A DNA stretch of 19,524 nt, taken from positions 532,883 through 552,406 of the forward strand of contig NW_003124894.1 of the NCBI RefSeq assembly GCF_000003605.2, given 5' to 3'. Positions 1 through 12,800 of the stretch are shown here, in pieces (position 1 is the stretch's first letter; every line of letters begins with the position of its first letter). Source of the DNA: Saccoglossus kowalevskii (lineage: Eukaryota > Hemichordata > Enteropneusta > Harrimaniidae). The position numbers were made by a program, and so were the translations under genes. The notes beneath the pieces are model-generated. The model ran no database searches, was not told the origin of the DNA, and saw nothing but the letters and a program-made list of their open reading frames with translations.

Positions 1-690
1 AGTCAGACTGGAGTCTGTGTAGCTAACATTTGTACTCAACTTTTCAATAAATCTACTTTCATGTGTCAGTATATTACAAAATAAATGTACACCTTTGAAT
101 GTACCTTAATGTCATTACAATTTGTTTTAGTAGGAGAAAATCAAAGAAATCTTAAAGAACTCCCATGTGGTGAAGGTATTGGAGGCATTAAGTACACATA
201 GGGAATACAGTATTTACTAGTTTCATTAAAATTTGATGAGTGATAAGTAGTACTTAAGTTATCTGTGGGGCACCTTAATATTGGTCGATATATGCAAATT
301 AGACAATTATTATGCACGGATTTCAATCAAAAACTAATCATGTCTGAGCATTAACCCAGAAAATCTATGTACCAGGTTTCATTAAAATCTGATAATTAGT
401 TGGCAAGATATCAGTAGAACAGACACACAGAAGCACTTCGCACACGGAAGTCAAAAATAGTACACCCTCACCCCACACATTTTCAATGGCTCATGACATT
501 ACAGCAACCCCCCCTCCCTTCAAAACAGTTTCTATAACTGTCATTAGTAACAGGATAGTGAACCACAGAATTATTCCACGTCTTCAACTGAAATTCTGAT
601 TAGATATGAGAACCACTACCACAGCCAAGTTCAATACATAATATGTCGGCATGGCAATGGTATTGAGTTATTGTCGATTCATATTTTGTA
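1..690. other. 3' flank of HSPA14, no gene seen
   Basis: No convincing exon was found on either strand. The stretch at about 320-440 resembles the dispersed repeat seen at 8.8-9.5 kb: a 'gtaccaggtttcattaaaat' core followed by a CA-rich end. Plus-strand AATAAA occurs at 46-51 and could end a neighbouring plus-strand gene, but nothing else supports that. Confidence 0.4.
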
Positions 691-698
691 CAGCATAA

Positions 699-704
699 TT
701 TATT
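699..704 (-). terminator. Probable HSPA14 poly(A) signal
   Basis: A canonical AATAAA on the minus strand lies about 77 nt past the HSPA14 stop codon. No earlier perfect hexamer was noticed in the 3' untranslated region. Confidence 0.55.
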
Positions 705-780
705 TGACTTTAATACTGTTTAAGTATATACTTTTTGCATATCAAATGTCTACTCTACAAGATTAAAAAAAAAATTGATG

Positions 781-862
781 TTATGATTCAGAGACTTCTA
801 TTGTAACATCTTGGGTAATTCCAGAAGTCTTTTCACAACATGTAACGTGTAAGGAACCTTCC
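781..862 (-). CDS. HSPA14: HSPA14 terminal coding exon 14
   Basis: 82 coding nt, phase 2 in, ending in TAA at 781-783. It contains [18 protein letters not shown] then VTIEVSES, matching human [25 protein letters not shown]. The acceptor is TTTTTACAG. The 3' untranslated region continues to lower coordinates. Confidence 0.95.
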
Positions 863-3800
863 CTGTAAAAATGACAATAGAGAAGAAGATGTTATTCAAG
901 CATATCGTGATGGTTTATTTCAAAAAACCCGCTTGCTGAGAAAAATGTAGATTTCAGCAAGTAAATGCAGTTTTCAACCATCATTACAGATAAATGACAT
1001 GCAAAATGTATGCTGCAAACTTTTCTTGACTGACCAACCAGTTAATGCCATAACCTTTAACCTTTGAACCACAAGATTTTGTTCCTAAATTTTTCAGCCC
1101 TTTATCCTTCCTTATATTCTTCATTATTTCTGGAAATGAATCCCAATTTTGAAGCCAACAGAAAACAGTTTTTACTCACTAAGTTTAGCTATTTTTTGTC
1201 CCAATCTTCTGAAGGAAAGTGCAGACTAAAAATAATACTATTTTGTGAATTTGTGATGAACTGATGGTTAAGACGTGAAGTACACTCTAAAAATGAAAAT
1301 TAATTGGGAAGCCAACAAAATTTATTGTCATCTTTTGGACAAGTTGAAAATGTTTGCAATTTTTTTTGTTAAATTCAAGCCATCAAATATATTACATATA
1401 TCCACAAAACATAAAAGTATTCTCTCAGAACATAACCTCAGACATCAGCATGGAACATTCAAATGTGCAGCAACACATTGAGATATCCAATAACTCGTGC
1501 ACAGCCAACATACAGCAATACATGGATTCATATATTAGACTTTGATATTCAGGGTTAGGGGCCCTGAGGTGAGTGTGTGTGTGTTATGTCATACCTCCTA
1601 AAATGTAAAATAGTTGTAACTGATTTGCCATCTTCTGAATCCACTGGTAAATTGTGTAGTACTACCTGCAATGCAAACAGATGTAAACATTTACTATACG
1701 ACGAGTTACATGCTTAGATAGGCACTACTGGGGGGGGGGGGTGCCTCTCATAATGATGAGATGAATAGTGACTGCCAACTGAAATAATCCACTGCCGGAG
1801 GCGGGTATACCACAAGATATTGATATCGGTATACCCGACTCTGGCGGTGGTTTATTGCTATTATATTATACCAACTTCATTTCTGTAGCATTTTCGACAC
1901 TCTCTGCCTTTTTACAAAATAAGAAAGAGTCGTTTTCGAACGACGTGTAATGAACATCGGCTGGTCGACACGGTGATCAGATGAAATGGGCCCTGGAACC
2001 AGTATTTAATCTCTTATCACACAATCGCGCTCAGTACACAGAAGTGCACAGAATAGCAAGTTTAGATATCATCACGATCAAAGGAAGTTTATTTCTACAA
2101 TGCAAGAAACTAGCAAATAATTAGAAATGGAATAAACTGAACAAGCTGAACGCTAAATTTACATATGAATAGCTGTGAATAAATTATCATCAGCAGAAAT
2201 TACCGGCAGCGAGCACTGTGCGTCATTTTTGAAAATATGTGCTGTGGACTTAATATCGTTGTCGGATTTTCTATTTTGTGTTTGTTATGCTGACATTAAT
2301 TGGTCCACTAAAAGTGCAGTTATGGAACAAAGCAGATGCTGCATGTGTATTTTGATTGTGGGTTTTAGAAGCGGTGCCAGATTCTGCGGGAGTTGGTCCA
2401 GACGCTACTATGCCGATGTTTTCTGGGGTAAGGATGACGTGGTCGGAAACACCCGCTTCGATCGCTACGGTCACTTCTCTATCAGAGGATTTGTTTTTAT
2501 ACCAAAAACTGCGAGACAGGATACTGGATATTCATTGACTCTGATTATTGGTGACTTTGTTTTTAAGTGCCGTAAAATACATAAATGCGTCTGGTTTCAA
2601 CTCCTGCCGAACACAGTGCACGCAGTTGATGTGTATGAATTGTCAACCAATTTGCTGCTGTCAAAATCTCTTTCATCATAGATTCCAATTTATTTTCACG
2701 AATACTAGACTGTCAGTATCTGTTACATTTACACAGGGCCACTGAAACAACGCATTTTGCAATTTGGACAAATACATTTTGAAATGCTTCAACGGGACAA
2801 TTTTCGCCGCCGGTAGCATACATTTTAGCCTGTTTCCAGCTCCTGAACCTGATACTCGGCCATGTCTATGTTGCAGAAAACGAAAACATGTCGCAAACAA
2901 TAGCCTGCAAAAATTGTAGGTTGTACAATTTTTTTTATTTAACCACTGCCAAAATAAAATATGTATATAATATCTTCATGCTATCAGTATTACACCAAAC
3001 TTTCCCTAAAATTTAAATGCCCTTCCCTTTATTTGTTTACGAATTGAACTTGTATTCATATTCTGGGGCTTTATTTGGAGCACCATAACTGTGCATTATG
3101 CTCTATTTAACCATGGCTTGCATAAATTAAAACAGTCTCCCAAACATACATGTTCACTAAATAAAAGTAGGGAGATTTTTCGATTGCGGATTTGTGACTT
3201 TGTACTGAGGCCAACTACATACCAACTGCAATGTCAATTGTATGCCCACTATAATGTTGACTGAGGCCTACTGTACACCAACTTTAATGTCAGCTGTATG
3301 CCAACTGCAATGTTGACTGTAATGTCAACTGAAATATTGACGGTAATGCTAACTCTGACGTCAACTATAATGTTTACTAATGTCAACTGTAATATTGACA
3401 ATCAAAATAATCTGTGATCAAGTTTTCAAGTTACCAACTGTGGAGGGAGTACACATTCTGTAGATACGGTGAATGAATACATATAAAGCATATAGAAAAG
3501 AAATGAACTCATAGTTGGTAAATTTTATACTCACTTTAGCCAGTAATTTAGCATCTTCTACGCTGACACCCTCATATATTTGTATACAGGCTGAACACTG
3601 GTCTTTACCAACTTGTAATACATGTTGACGTCTGACTGGAATTGGTGTATTTACTGGTATAACTGTTAGTAGTTTTTCAACTCTATTGTCATCTAATATC
3701 TAAAGAATATAAAATAGAAGAACTACTGTTTTAATATGGTTATAATAGCTAATCCATTATGCTCCAAGTTGAGGCATTTTATGATTAAAAAAAAAAAAAT

Positions 3801-6800
3801 TAAACAAAATCAATCAAAAGTATCAGAGAAATTGTAAAATGTCATTGATTCAAAAACTAAACGTACATGCACATCAAGAAAAAAAAAACTATTTTCAGAT
3901 CAGAACATCAATTTTTGGTGCCAAAATGCGAGTGTATATTGTTGTCAATTAGGGGCCTCAGAACACAGCGTTTAAATATAGGACAAGCATGACCATATAT
4001 ACACATATACCTCAGTTTGTAATCAATTCATACCTTGATCATAATATTTTTAGAGCAGCATTCAACCACACCATTCTCTTCTATATCATCTTCATCCACA
4101 GTGCATAACAAACCAGCCTGTCAGCAAAGTAACATATAATCAAATATATCAAGTTACTGGTTTCAATGGCAGACAATCAACAACACTAGTATACATGCAT
4201 AATTGTTTTGAATACCATTGTTGAATAATCTAATTCTATATAATATAAGTTTATGTTCATAAATCACAGCATGCTATAATTTTCCAGTATGACCCAGGAT
4301 ATTGGCAACTTATGTAAATACCAAATAAGGAATGATGATGTGACACATTTCCAAGATGGTAGACAGTTGCATCCTACCTTATTTGGAAATGTGAATTTCA
4401 AATAAGGAATGATGATGTGACACATTTCCAAGATGGTAGACAGTTGCATCCTACCTTATTTGGAAATGTAAATTCCAAATAAGAAATGATGATGTGACAC
4501 ATTTCCAAGATGGTAGACAGTTGCATCCTACCTTATTTGGAAATGTGAATTCCAAAAAAGGAATGATGATGTGACACATTTCCAAGATGGTAGACAGTTG
4601 CATCCTACCTTATTTGGAAATGTAAATTCCAAATAAGAAATGATGATGTGACACATTTCCAAGATGGTAGACAGTTGCATCCTACCTTATTTGGAAATGT
4701 GAATTCCAAAAAAGGAATGATGAGTTAAAAAAAAAAGATTGTCGAATTTTACTGATAAACTTGTTCTCCTCTCTTCTCTAAATTTTGTGAAAAAAAGTCT
4801 TAGAAGAAAAATGTGTTATTCTCACTGTACTGTCTTAGCACAAAAAAAATGTTCAGGGCATGCAATTATCAATACGATGGAAGTTGGAAAGTGATGAGAC
4901 TGACCTGCACGGCTGCTCCCATGGCAACCACCTCATCTGGGGCTATAGTGTTCAATAGTTCAGCATCTGGGAAGTAATCTCGTACAAGCTTTTGTAACTT
5001 GGGAATTCTTGTGGACCCACCTGATACTATGACCTGTGAAATATTTTATTAAATTATCTCATTGCACTGTCCACACACTATAATAGGTACTTGGTATATT
5101 AGCATTGTGACCTGCATATGAATTTCAAATATGTATTCAATTATGACTTGTTTATGCACCAACTTTTAACAAAATGTATAGTGACATGTTGAGACAGTCA
5201 CATACATGCATATACAAACATAAACCCATATCCTAAGTTCCTGTTTCATGTCAGACAGAGAAAAAAAAAACAGATTAAAATGTAATCTGAACTAGTCTGC
5301 ACTCAGCTGAAATACTCAGTGTGTTGAGGTACAAGGATATAGACAAATATCAGTTAATATTCATAACCAAAATCACGATTTTTCTATGTGTGATATATAC
5401 ATTCTAGAGTTCAAGTCAGTTTGCCACTGCACAACTGCGGAAATATGTTTCAGCTTTATTTATTTTTTTATGATCATTCACCTCATGAAAAAACAAAAAC
5501 AATCATTTTTTTGAAATAAAAATTGTACACAATGCAGGGTACAAATAAAATCACAATTTAATCCATACTGGAAGTAAATCTACAGTGATTGGGAAGTCAT
5601 CTTGGTTACCAAGGAAAATCAATGAACACAAGTCACTCTGACAAGAAAGGAATATTACTAGTACCTTATCGATATCAGCTTTATCAAGACCTGCATCATC
5701 GAGAACTTTTTGTAATGGCTGTAAACATGCTGGTAATATACTAGAAAACAGAGACTCTAGTCTGGCTCTGAAGAAGAAAAACAAATTTTAGCTGGGTCAC
5801 CGTAAAATAAAATCTAAGGATCATAGTAAGTGTTATTCACACTGTGGGTATGTACATATTATATACATGTGATAAGACGTCATGGTAACCAAGGTATTAT
5901 TGATGCTTACCTAGACACGTTACAATTCAAATCAAGCCCATCATAAAGTGATTCTACAAATACTGTGGAACTGTTCATTGTTGACAAGACATGTTTACAA
6001 GATTCACATGCGCTGTGTAACTTAGCCATTGATCTCTTGTTTTCACGCATATCACACTTCCAATTCCTGTAACCAATAACAAAATATATTGGTGTGAAAT
6101 AAAAAATTTCGAAACGTAACGTTTTTCGCAAAATTTCACAACAGTTCATGATATTACACAAGTCATTGGAAAAGACATCCTCAGCAAGAATTTTAATGAA
6201 ATATTTAAATTGCATAAAGTCATCAAGTTTTAAAGTGAAGGTTTGAGTCAGTAACTTTGATCCATTGAAACAAAAAAACATATGGCTGTCAGATGGTCAT
6301 TTTGAATCAGATCTCAAATACATAACAATGTGCACCTGCAGCCTAATATGTATTGTCAGCATATCGAATTTGATTAAAATCAAACCAGAGAAAACCAGTT
6401 GTGGACACTTCCAAGAATTAGAATTTTGGCCTAATTCATATTCCAAAATGACTGCCAGTTGGACATATTTGATCAAAACAAAAACAAAATTGTCATGTAT
6501 ATTAATTGTTTTTGAACCAGAGATAAAGAAAATTTTCAAACATTTGTATGCAATCCAAAAATATCAGATATAAATACTTTAAATGCCATCACTTTTCCAG
6601 CTAAAATTTAGGTGTAGTATTTTGCAATTTTTCTGTAACTTTTTTTTTTGAATTTTAGACACTCGTTTTCACTGGCTATAGACAGGCTAAATATTGCGAA
6701 AAAATACAGAACAACCTATTGACAATCTCTGACCACTTATAAGCTAAATACCTGATATCTTGTAAAAAGTGCATGTAATATTTTGTTTTATAACATGATC

Positions 6801-9800
6801 TGTTACGCTGCAGGCTTGTTCAAAGTTTAGGAAGTTTTACATGATGTGCAACATCAACAGTTGTCATTTACACAATTTTGCGTAAAGCGACATCACATTT
6901 CCAGGAGTTCGATGTACTATAAGTCGAACATTTACTCGCAAACATTCAATGCTATATCAAATGTATATCTGGAGAATTATTTTAGTTTTTTTTATAACAA
7001 TGAACTCGGAACAAAGACGACAAAATAACTGATAATTATTACATATTCTGACAAAAATACCACAAATGGTCTATTGCGAATGAAACGAAATCTGTCAATG
7101 TATGGACAAGAAATGATTAAGGACAAAAAAATGAAAATAAAAACAACAAGCCAGTCGGTTATTTTTGAATTAAATCACAAAAAAAAAAAACTGACCTGCA
7201 TCAGTAAACTAAAAGGACCAAAATGTTGATACAGACAAGTGATTTTACAAGAGTGAAATTATAAGTATGAAATCCCTGCTCATTACTTACCTTTGAAAAT
7301 CAGCAGCACAGTACTCTACAAGCTGATCAGTAAGTTGTTCACCACCGAGTGATGTGTCTGTGGTATTTGCTAGTACTCTGTATATCCCACTATTGACAGA
7401 TATAATAGATATATCCAGACACGTTCCGCCGAGACGAAACACCAACACAGTACTGTAATGAAATTAATACAGCTACAATGCTCATGTCAAATACAATATG
7501 AGAAGTCTGACATAATATGTCTTTCATGATTCATATACGATTCCTTTCAAACATGTATGTTATAAGGTAACACTACAACTGTTGGTTCACTGATCTGTTG
7601 CTAGTCTTACCTGTTATCAGTGGGCGTCTCCTGTCCAATTTTATATACTAACACAGCAGCTGTTGGTTCACTGATCTATTGCTAGTCTTACCTGTTATCA
7701 GTGGGCGTCTCCTGTCCAATGTTATAAGCTAACACAGCAGCTGTTGGTTCACTGATCTTTTGCTAGTCTTACCTGTTATCAGTGGGCGTCTCCTGTCCAA
7801 TGTTATAAGCTAACACAGCAGCTGTTGGTTCACTGATCAGTTGCAACACAGTAAAACCAGCTTCTTTGGCAGCATTACTGGAATACAAAAACAAAACTGT
7901 ATGAGAAATACTGATGACATATTTTCACCATGACAGTGATAAGACTGGTGATCTCAGATTGTTCGATCTCAGTTACTGCAATTGATTGTTTTGATTGGTC
8001 AATTACTGCAATGGACTATTTTGATTGGTCAGTTACTGCAATGGATTGTTTTGATTGATTAGTTACTGCAATGGACTGTTTTGATTGGTTAGTTACTGCA
8101 ATGGATGCTTTTAATTGGTCAGTTACTGCAATGGATTGTTTTGATTAGTTAGTTAGTTACTGCAATGGATGCTTTTGATTTGTCAGTTACGGCAATGGAT
8201 TCATTTGAGTTGCTCATTTCAGTTTATTTTGATATATATCACATCCTCTCTAGTTGGTTTTGCTATATTCTGTTTACATTATTTTATTTGACTAATATCT
8301 ACTCATCAAAAGAGTAATAACACTTTGGCATTAACTTTAGAAAGTGTCATATTTTACTTCATCCAAAGTATTACTGTTTCTGCTAAACAATGTTTATATT
8401 TCATTTTGTACAAGTTAAGCTATGTACAACTGAGTAAAATTTGGGATTTGGTTTTTGCGCTAAAATCAATCAATTTAGTGTTCCAAATGTGCACCAAAAA
8501 CATTCAGGATTATTTCTATGCATTTTAATAATTTCAAAATTGAAATTTAATTTAGATATCAAGACTCAATACCTGAGTTGTTTACACTGGTCAGGAGAGA
8601 AATCTAATGGTACAGAAATAACAGCATCATGAGCAGCACTTCCACCATGTACTTTAGCAATATCTGAAATAAACAAGCCATGCATGGCACAGTCCCCATT
8701 AGTTATTGAATTTAAGATATATAGTTTTTTTTTATAGTAATACAGCTGGAACATAAACATGTCAGAAATATGATTATGATGATTGAGATATATTGCTCTG
8801 GGACAGCATTAATTAAAACAAAATCAGTCATTTGGAATACATGTATAATGAATATACAAAATTTGAAAATAATTAATCAGTCAAAGCATGTCAGAGATAT
8901 GGCACTAGAGCTGCATTCATTAATACAAAATGGCCACCAGTCGGCCATTTTAAATCCGATCTGAAAAATAAAATGACCTGCATCAGGAACCCATAATGTC
9001 TAATGTATGTACCAAGTTTGAACAAAATCCATTCATAAATGCTTGATATTTGATAATTGTTTTAGCACAAAAATGGCCATTTTGAATAGGATCGTCAAAC
9101 CAATATATCTGTATATCTATGACAAGATTTATAATGAATATTTAAAATTTGAACATAATCAGTCTAAGCAAGTCAGAGATATGGCACTAGAACCACATTC
9201 ATTAAAACAAAATGGCCGCCAGTCAGCCATTTTTAATCTTATCTGAAAAACAAAATGATGTGCATCAAGGTCCTATAATGTATATACCAATTTTGAACAT
9301 AATTCATCTGTAAACAGACGAAAAATGCTTGATTTTGGTGATTTTTAGCCATTCGGCAATCTTGAATCAGATTGTGAAACAAATTTACATGCATATGTAT
9401 AATATCATGTAGGATGTATGTGTGAAGTTTGATTGTGATTGGTCCAGGCATTTCTAAGATACAGGTCCGGACGCACGCACGCACGAACGAACACACAGAT
9501 GCACAGACACACAAACGCACAGAGGTCAAAACACAAGTCCCCATTTTCGGACTGCATCCAAACGAGGACTAACAATAAAAGACTTCACTTGTCAGTAAAT
9601 TACCTGTAATTAATATGCATAGTTTTATACTAAGATGTAAATAGTGTCAAAGTACAAAGAAATGGGTGGACAAATGGCCAGGGAGAAATGTGTGGACAAA
9701 TGCCCAGGGAGAAATGGGTGGACACATGGCCAGGGAAAAATGGGTGGACAAATGGCCAGGGAGAAATGGGTGGACAAATGGCCAGGGAAAAATGGGTGGA

Positions 9801-12800
9801 CAAATGCCCAGGGAGAAATGGGTGGACAAATGGCCAGGAAGAAATGGGTGGACAAAATGGCCAGGGAGAAATGGGTTGCCAAATGGCCAGGGAGAAATGG
9901 GTGGACAAATGGCCAGGGAGAAATGAGTGGACAAATGGCCAGGGAAAAATGGGTGGACAAATGGCCAGGGAGAAATGGGTGGACAAATGGCCAGGAAGAA
10001 ATGGGTGGACAAATGACCAGGGAGAAATGGGTGGACAAATGGCCAGGGAGAAATGGGTGGACAAATGGCCAGGGAGAAATGGGTGGACAAATGGCCAGGG
10101 AGAAATGGGGGGACAAATGGCCAGGGAGAAATGGGGGGGCAAATGGCTAGGGAGAAATGGGTGAACAAATGGCCAGGGAGAAATGGGTGGACAAATGCCC
10201 AGGGAGAAATGGGTGAACAAATGGCCAGGGAGAAATGGGTGGACAAATGGCCAGCGAGAAATGGGTGGAAAAATGGCCAGGGAGAAATGGGTGGACAAAT
10301 GGCCCGGGAGAAATGGGTGGACACAATGGCCAGGGAGAAATGGGTGGACAATTGGCCAGGGGGAAATGGGTGGACAAATGCCCAGGGAGAAATGGGTGGA
10401 CAAATGGCCAAGGAGAAATGGGTGGACAAATGCCAAGGAAGAAATGGGTGGACAAATGGCCAGGGAGAAATGGGTGGACAAATGGCCAGGGAAAAATGGG
10501 AGGACAAATGGCCAGGAAGAAATGGGTGGACAAATGGCCAGGAAGAAATAGGTAGATAAATGGCCAGGGAGAAATGGGTGGACAAATGGCCAGGGAGAAA
10601 TGGGTGAACAAATGGCCAGGGAGAAATGGGTGGACAAATGGCCAGGGAGAAATAGATGGATAAATGGCCAGGGAGAAATGGGTGGACAAATGGCCAGGGA
10701 GAAATAGGTGGACAAATGGCCAGGGAGAAATGGGTGGACAAATGGCCAGGAAGAAATGGGTGGACAAATGGCCAGGGAGAAATGGGTGGACAAATGGCCA
10801 GGGAGAAATGGGTGGAAAAATAGATGGACAGACAGATGAATAGAGAGAAAAATAGATTGACAATAGACACAGGGATGGACAATGTGTAGGACAGAGAAGA
10901 ATGAAAAATAAAACTGCAAAAGTGAATGGTCCCCAGGTTTTGGAGAGCTTCTATCTCTACGAAACACCACCAGTGAGTGGTCAAACATTAGTCTATTGTT
11001 ATTTTACCTAAACCGCAAGTCAATTGCTTTGATATTACATATATAGGTACTACATGTGGACCTCTTTCAGATTTGTTAATTTTGTGGTGATATCTTCAAT
11101 TATCTAATTTTGATGATTATTTTTGTCATTTTTAGTGAAAAGTGATATTTTTGAATTCTTGTTGAAAACAGAAAGTCCCGTTGCTTTGATACTATACATA
11201 TTGTTCATTTTCTAATGATATCTTCTGTTCTTTAATTGAAATGTGCATTGCTAACAGCAGAGCTATCTCAGCCGACAGGCTGCTTGTTTTTAACAATCCT
11301 ATAAATAACACCAATTGTGACTTTTGAAATACATTGTACCATAATTATTAGTTGGACCCAATAATTAAGTTGAAAACCAAAAATTATTAGCATAAGAATA
11401 ACTTTCATTGTTTTCATGAAAGTTGGAAGACAGCCATGCTCAAAAAAGGCAAAACTGGTTGTCCTTACCCATCATTTTCTTTAATATTAAAGTGGTGACT
11501 TCCCTGGGATTAATAAGTAATCTTTTCTCTTGATATTCCACGTCAAAAACTGGAAAACAGGCTTTCTCAATGACTTTACAAGAACTCTTCTTGACATAAC
11601 TTTTGACATGAGGGTCTTCATAACTGTTAAAGTAAGAAAATAATTTCAATTAAAGTTGTTTGTACTGTGATGTTTCATTTACAAATGCCTTGCATTTTGA
11701 TGATCAACATATATAGTATATACTATTAAATTTAATTAACATCAAATATCAGTGGGGTATGCCACTAACAAAATGACATTTGAGAGGTTTAATACAAGTG
11801 CCATAAAAATGACATGTATTTATTTGCGAAATTTGATATAATGGTATAATCGTGATAACATGCATGACAGTGGACACGATGGAGTGTCTCCACAATAACA
11901 TCACCTGTGATATTTGACACGAGCATGTCATCTTAATAAACTAAATTATGAAATGATGTTCCATGCCGTGACGTATAACTAGACGCAGGTGCTGTACATG
12001 AGAGTTGGTCTGAGTCATGCACATGTTTACTATAATTTGACATACCGGTACTCCCCCTGGTAGTATTTACCATGCCATTTATTTGGTGTTATTTACTTTG
12101 CTTTGCTTTACTTTCTATGTCAGCAGCTACTATTAGTTTAGAATTATGTTGTCGTTTTTTCAAGCAAAAACAGTGCTAATACATGATATTTTAAGATCGC
12201 AGTGATTCACTTCCTCAACCTGTTAGGTGAGGAGATGTTGTTTCATGTCAAATCATGCAGAAACAATGAATCATGCTTCGCATCTAGAGTTTGCGTTTCC
12301 CCTGTAATCCAGCGTAGTGAACGAAAATTGTCAATGTTAAACAACGTTACAATTTTTTCTGAGGTTGCCCTGAGGTATATGCCCATCACTTACTTTCCCA
12401 GATTTTACATGATGAGGTCCCTGGGCCTATGACCAGCGAAGTATGGTAATTATAATCGACTACCGGGTACATACCGTTTAGCTAGTAATCGCTTGACATT
12501 AGTTATAGTGTTGGACGCATTCCTTATCTTGCCTTGCTTAGCAGCTAAACCAACACTCTGGAGAAAAGAATTCATCAAAACAACACTGTATACATGTACT
12601 TCAACCATTCCAATTGCATCATGATAAATTTAAAGTTTAAATCTATACCACTGTTATTTGGCAAAAAGTACCAGAATAATTTATACAGCTACAGAGTTAT
12701 TCATACAATTTCATTTGAACTGAAAGTGGTTTGAACTTTCCAGAAACTTTCCACCCCAGCCTCTACTACTCCATCTCGACTATGGTAACACATATAATCT

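Noticed and set aside
2175-2681. 168-codon plus-strand open frame
   Set aside because: It is the antisense shadow of the recombinase remnant. The meaningful motifs are on the minus strand.
4313-4724. CRISPR-like array
   Set aside because: Units are contiguous 77-bp tandem repeats without unique spacers, inside an animal gene intron.
9625-10988. Long open frames on both strands, up to 452 codons
   Set aside because: They are produced by the 26-bp minisatellite: the protein repeats every 26 residues and several frames are open at once. No splice or family evidence.
12202-12432. 76-codon plus-strand open frame in HSPA14 intron 3
   Set aside because: Short, with no recognisable motif and no supporting signals.
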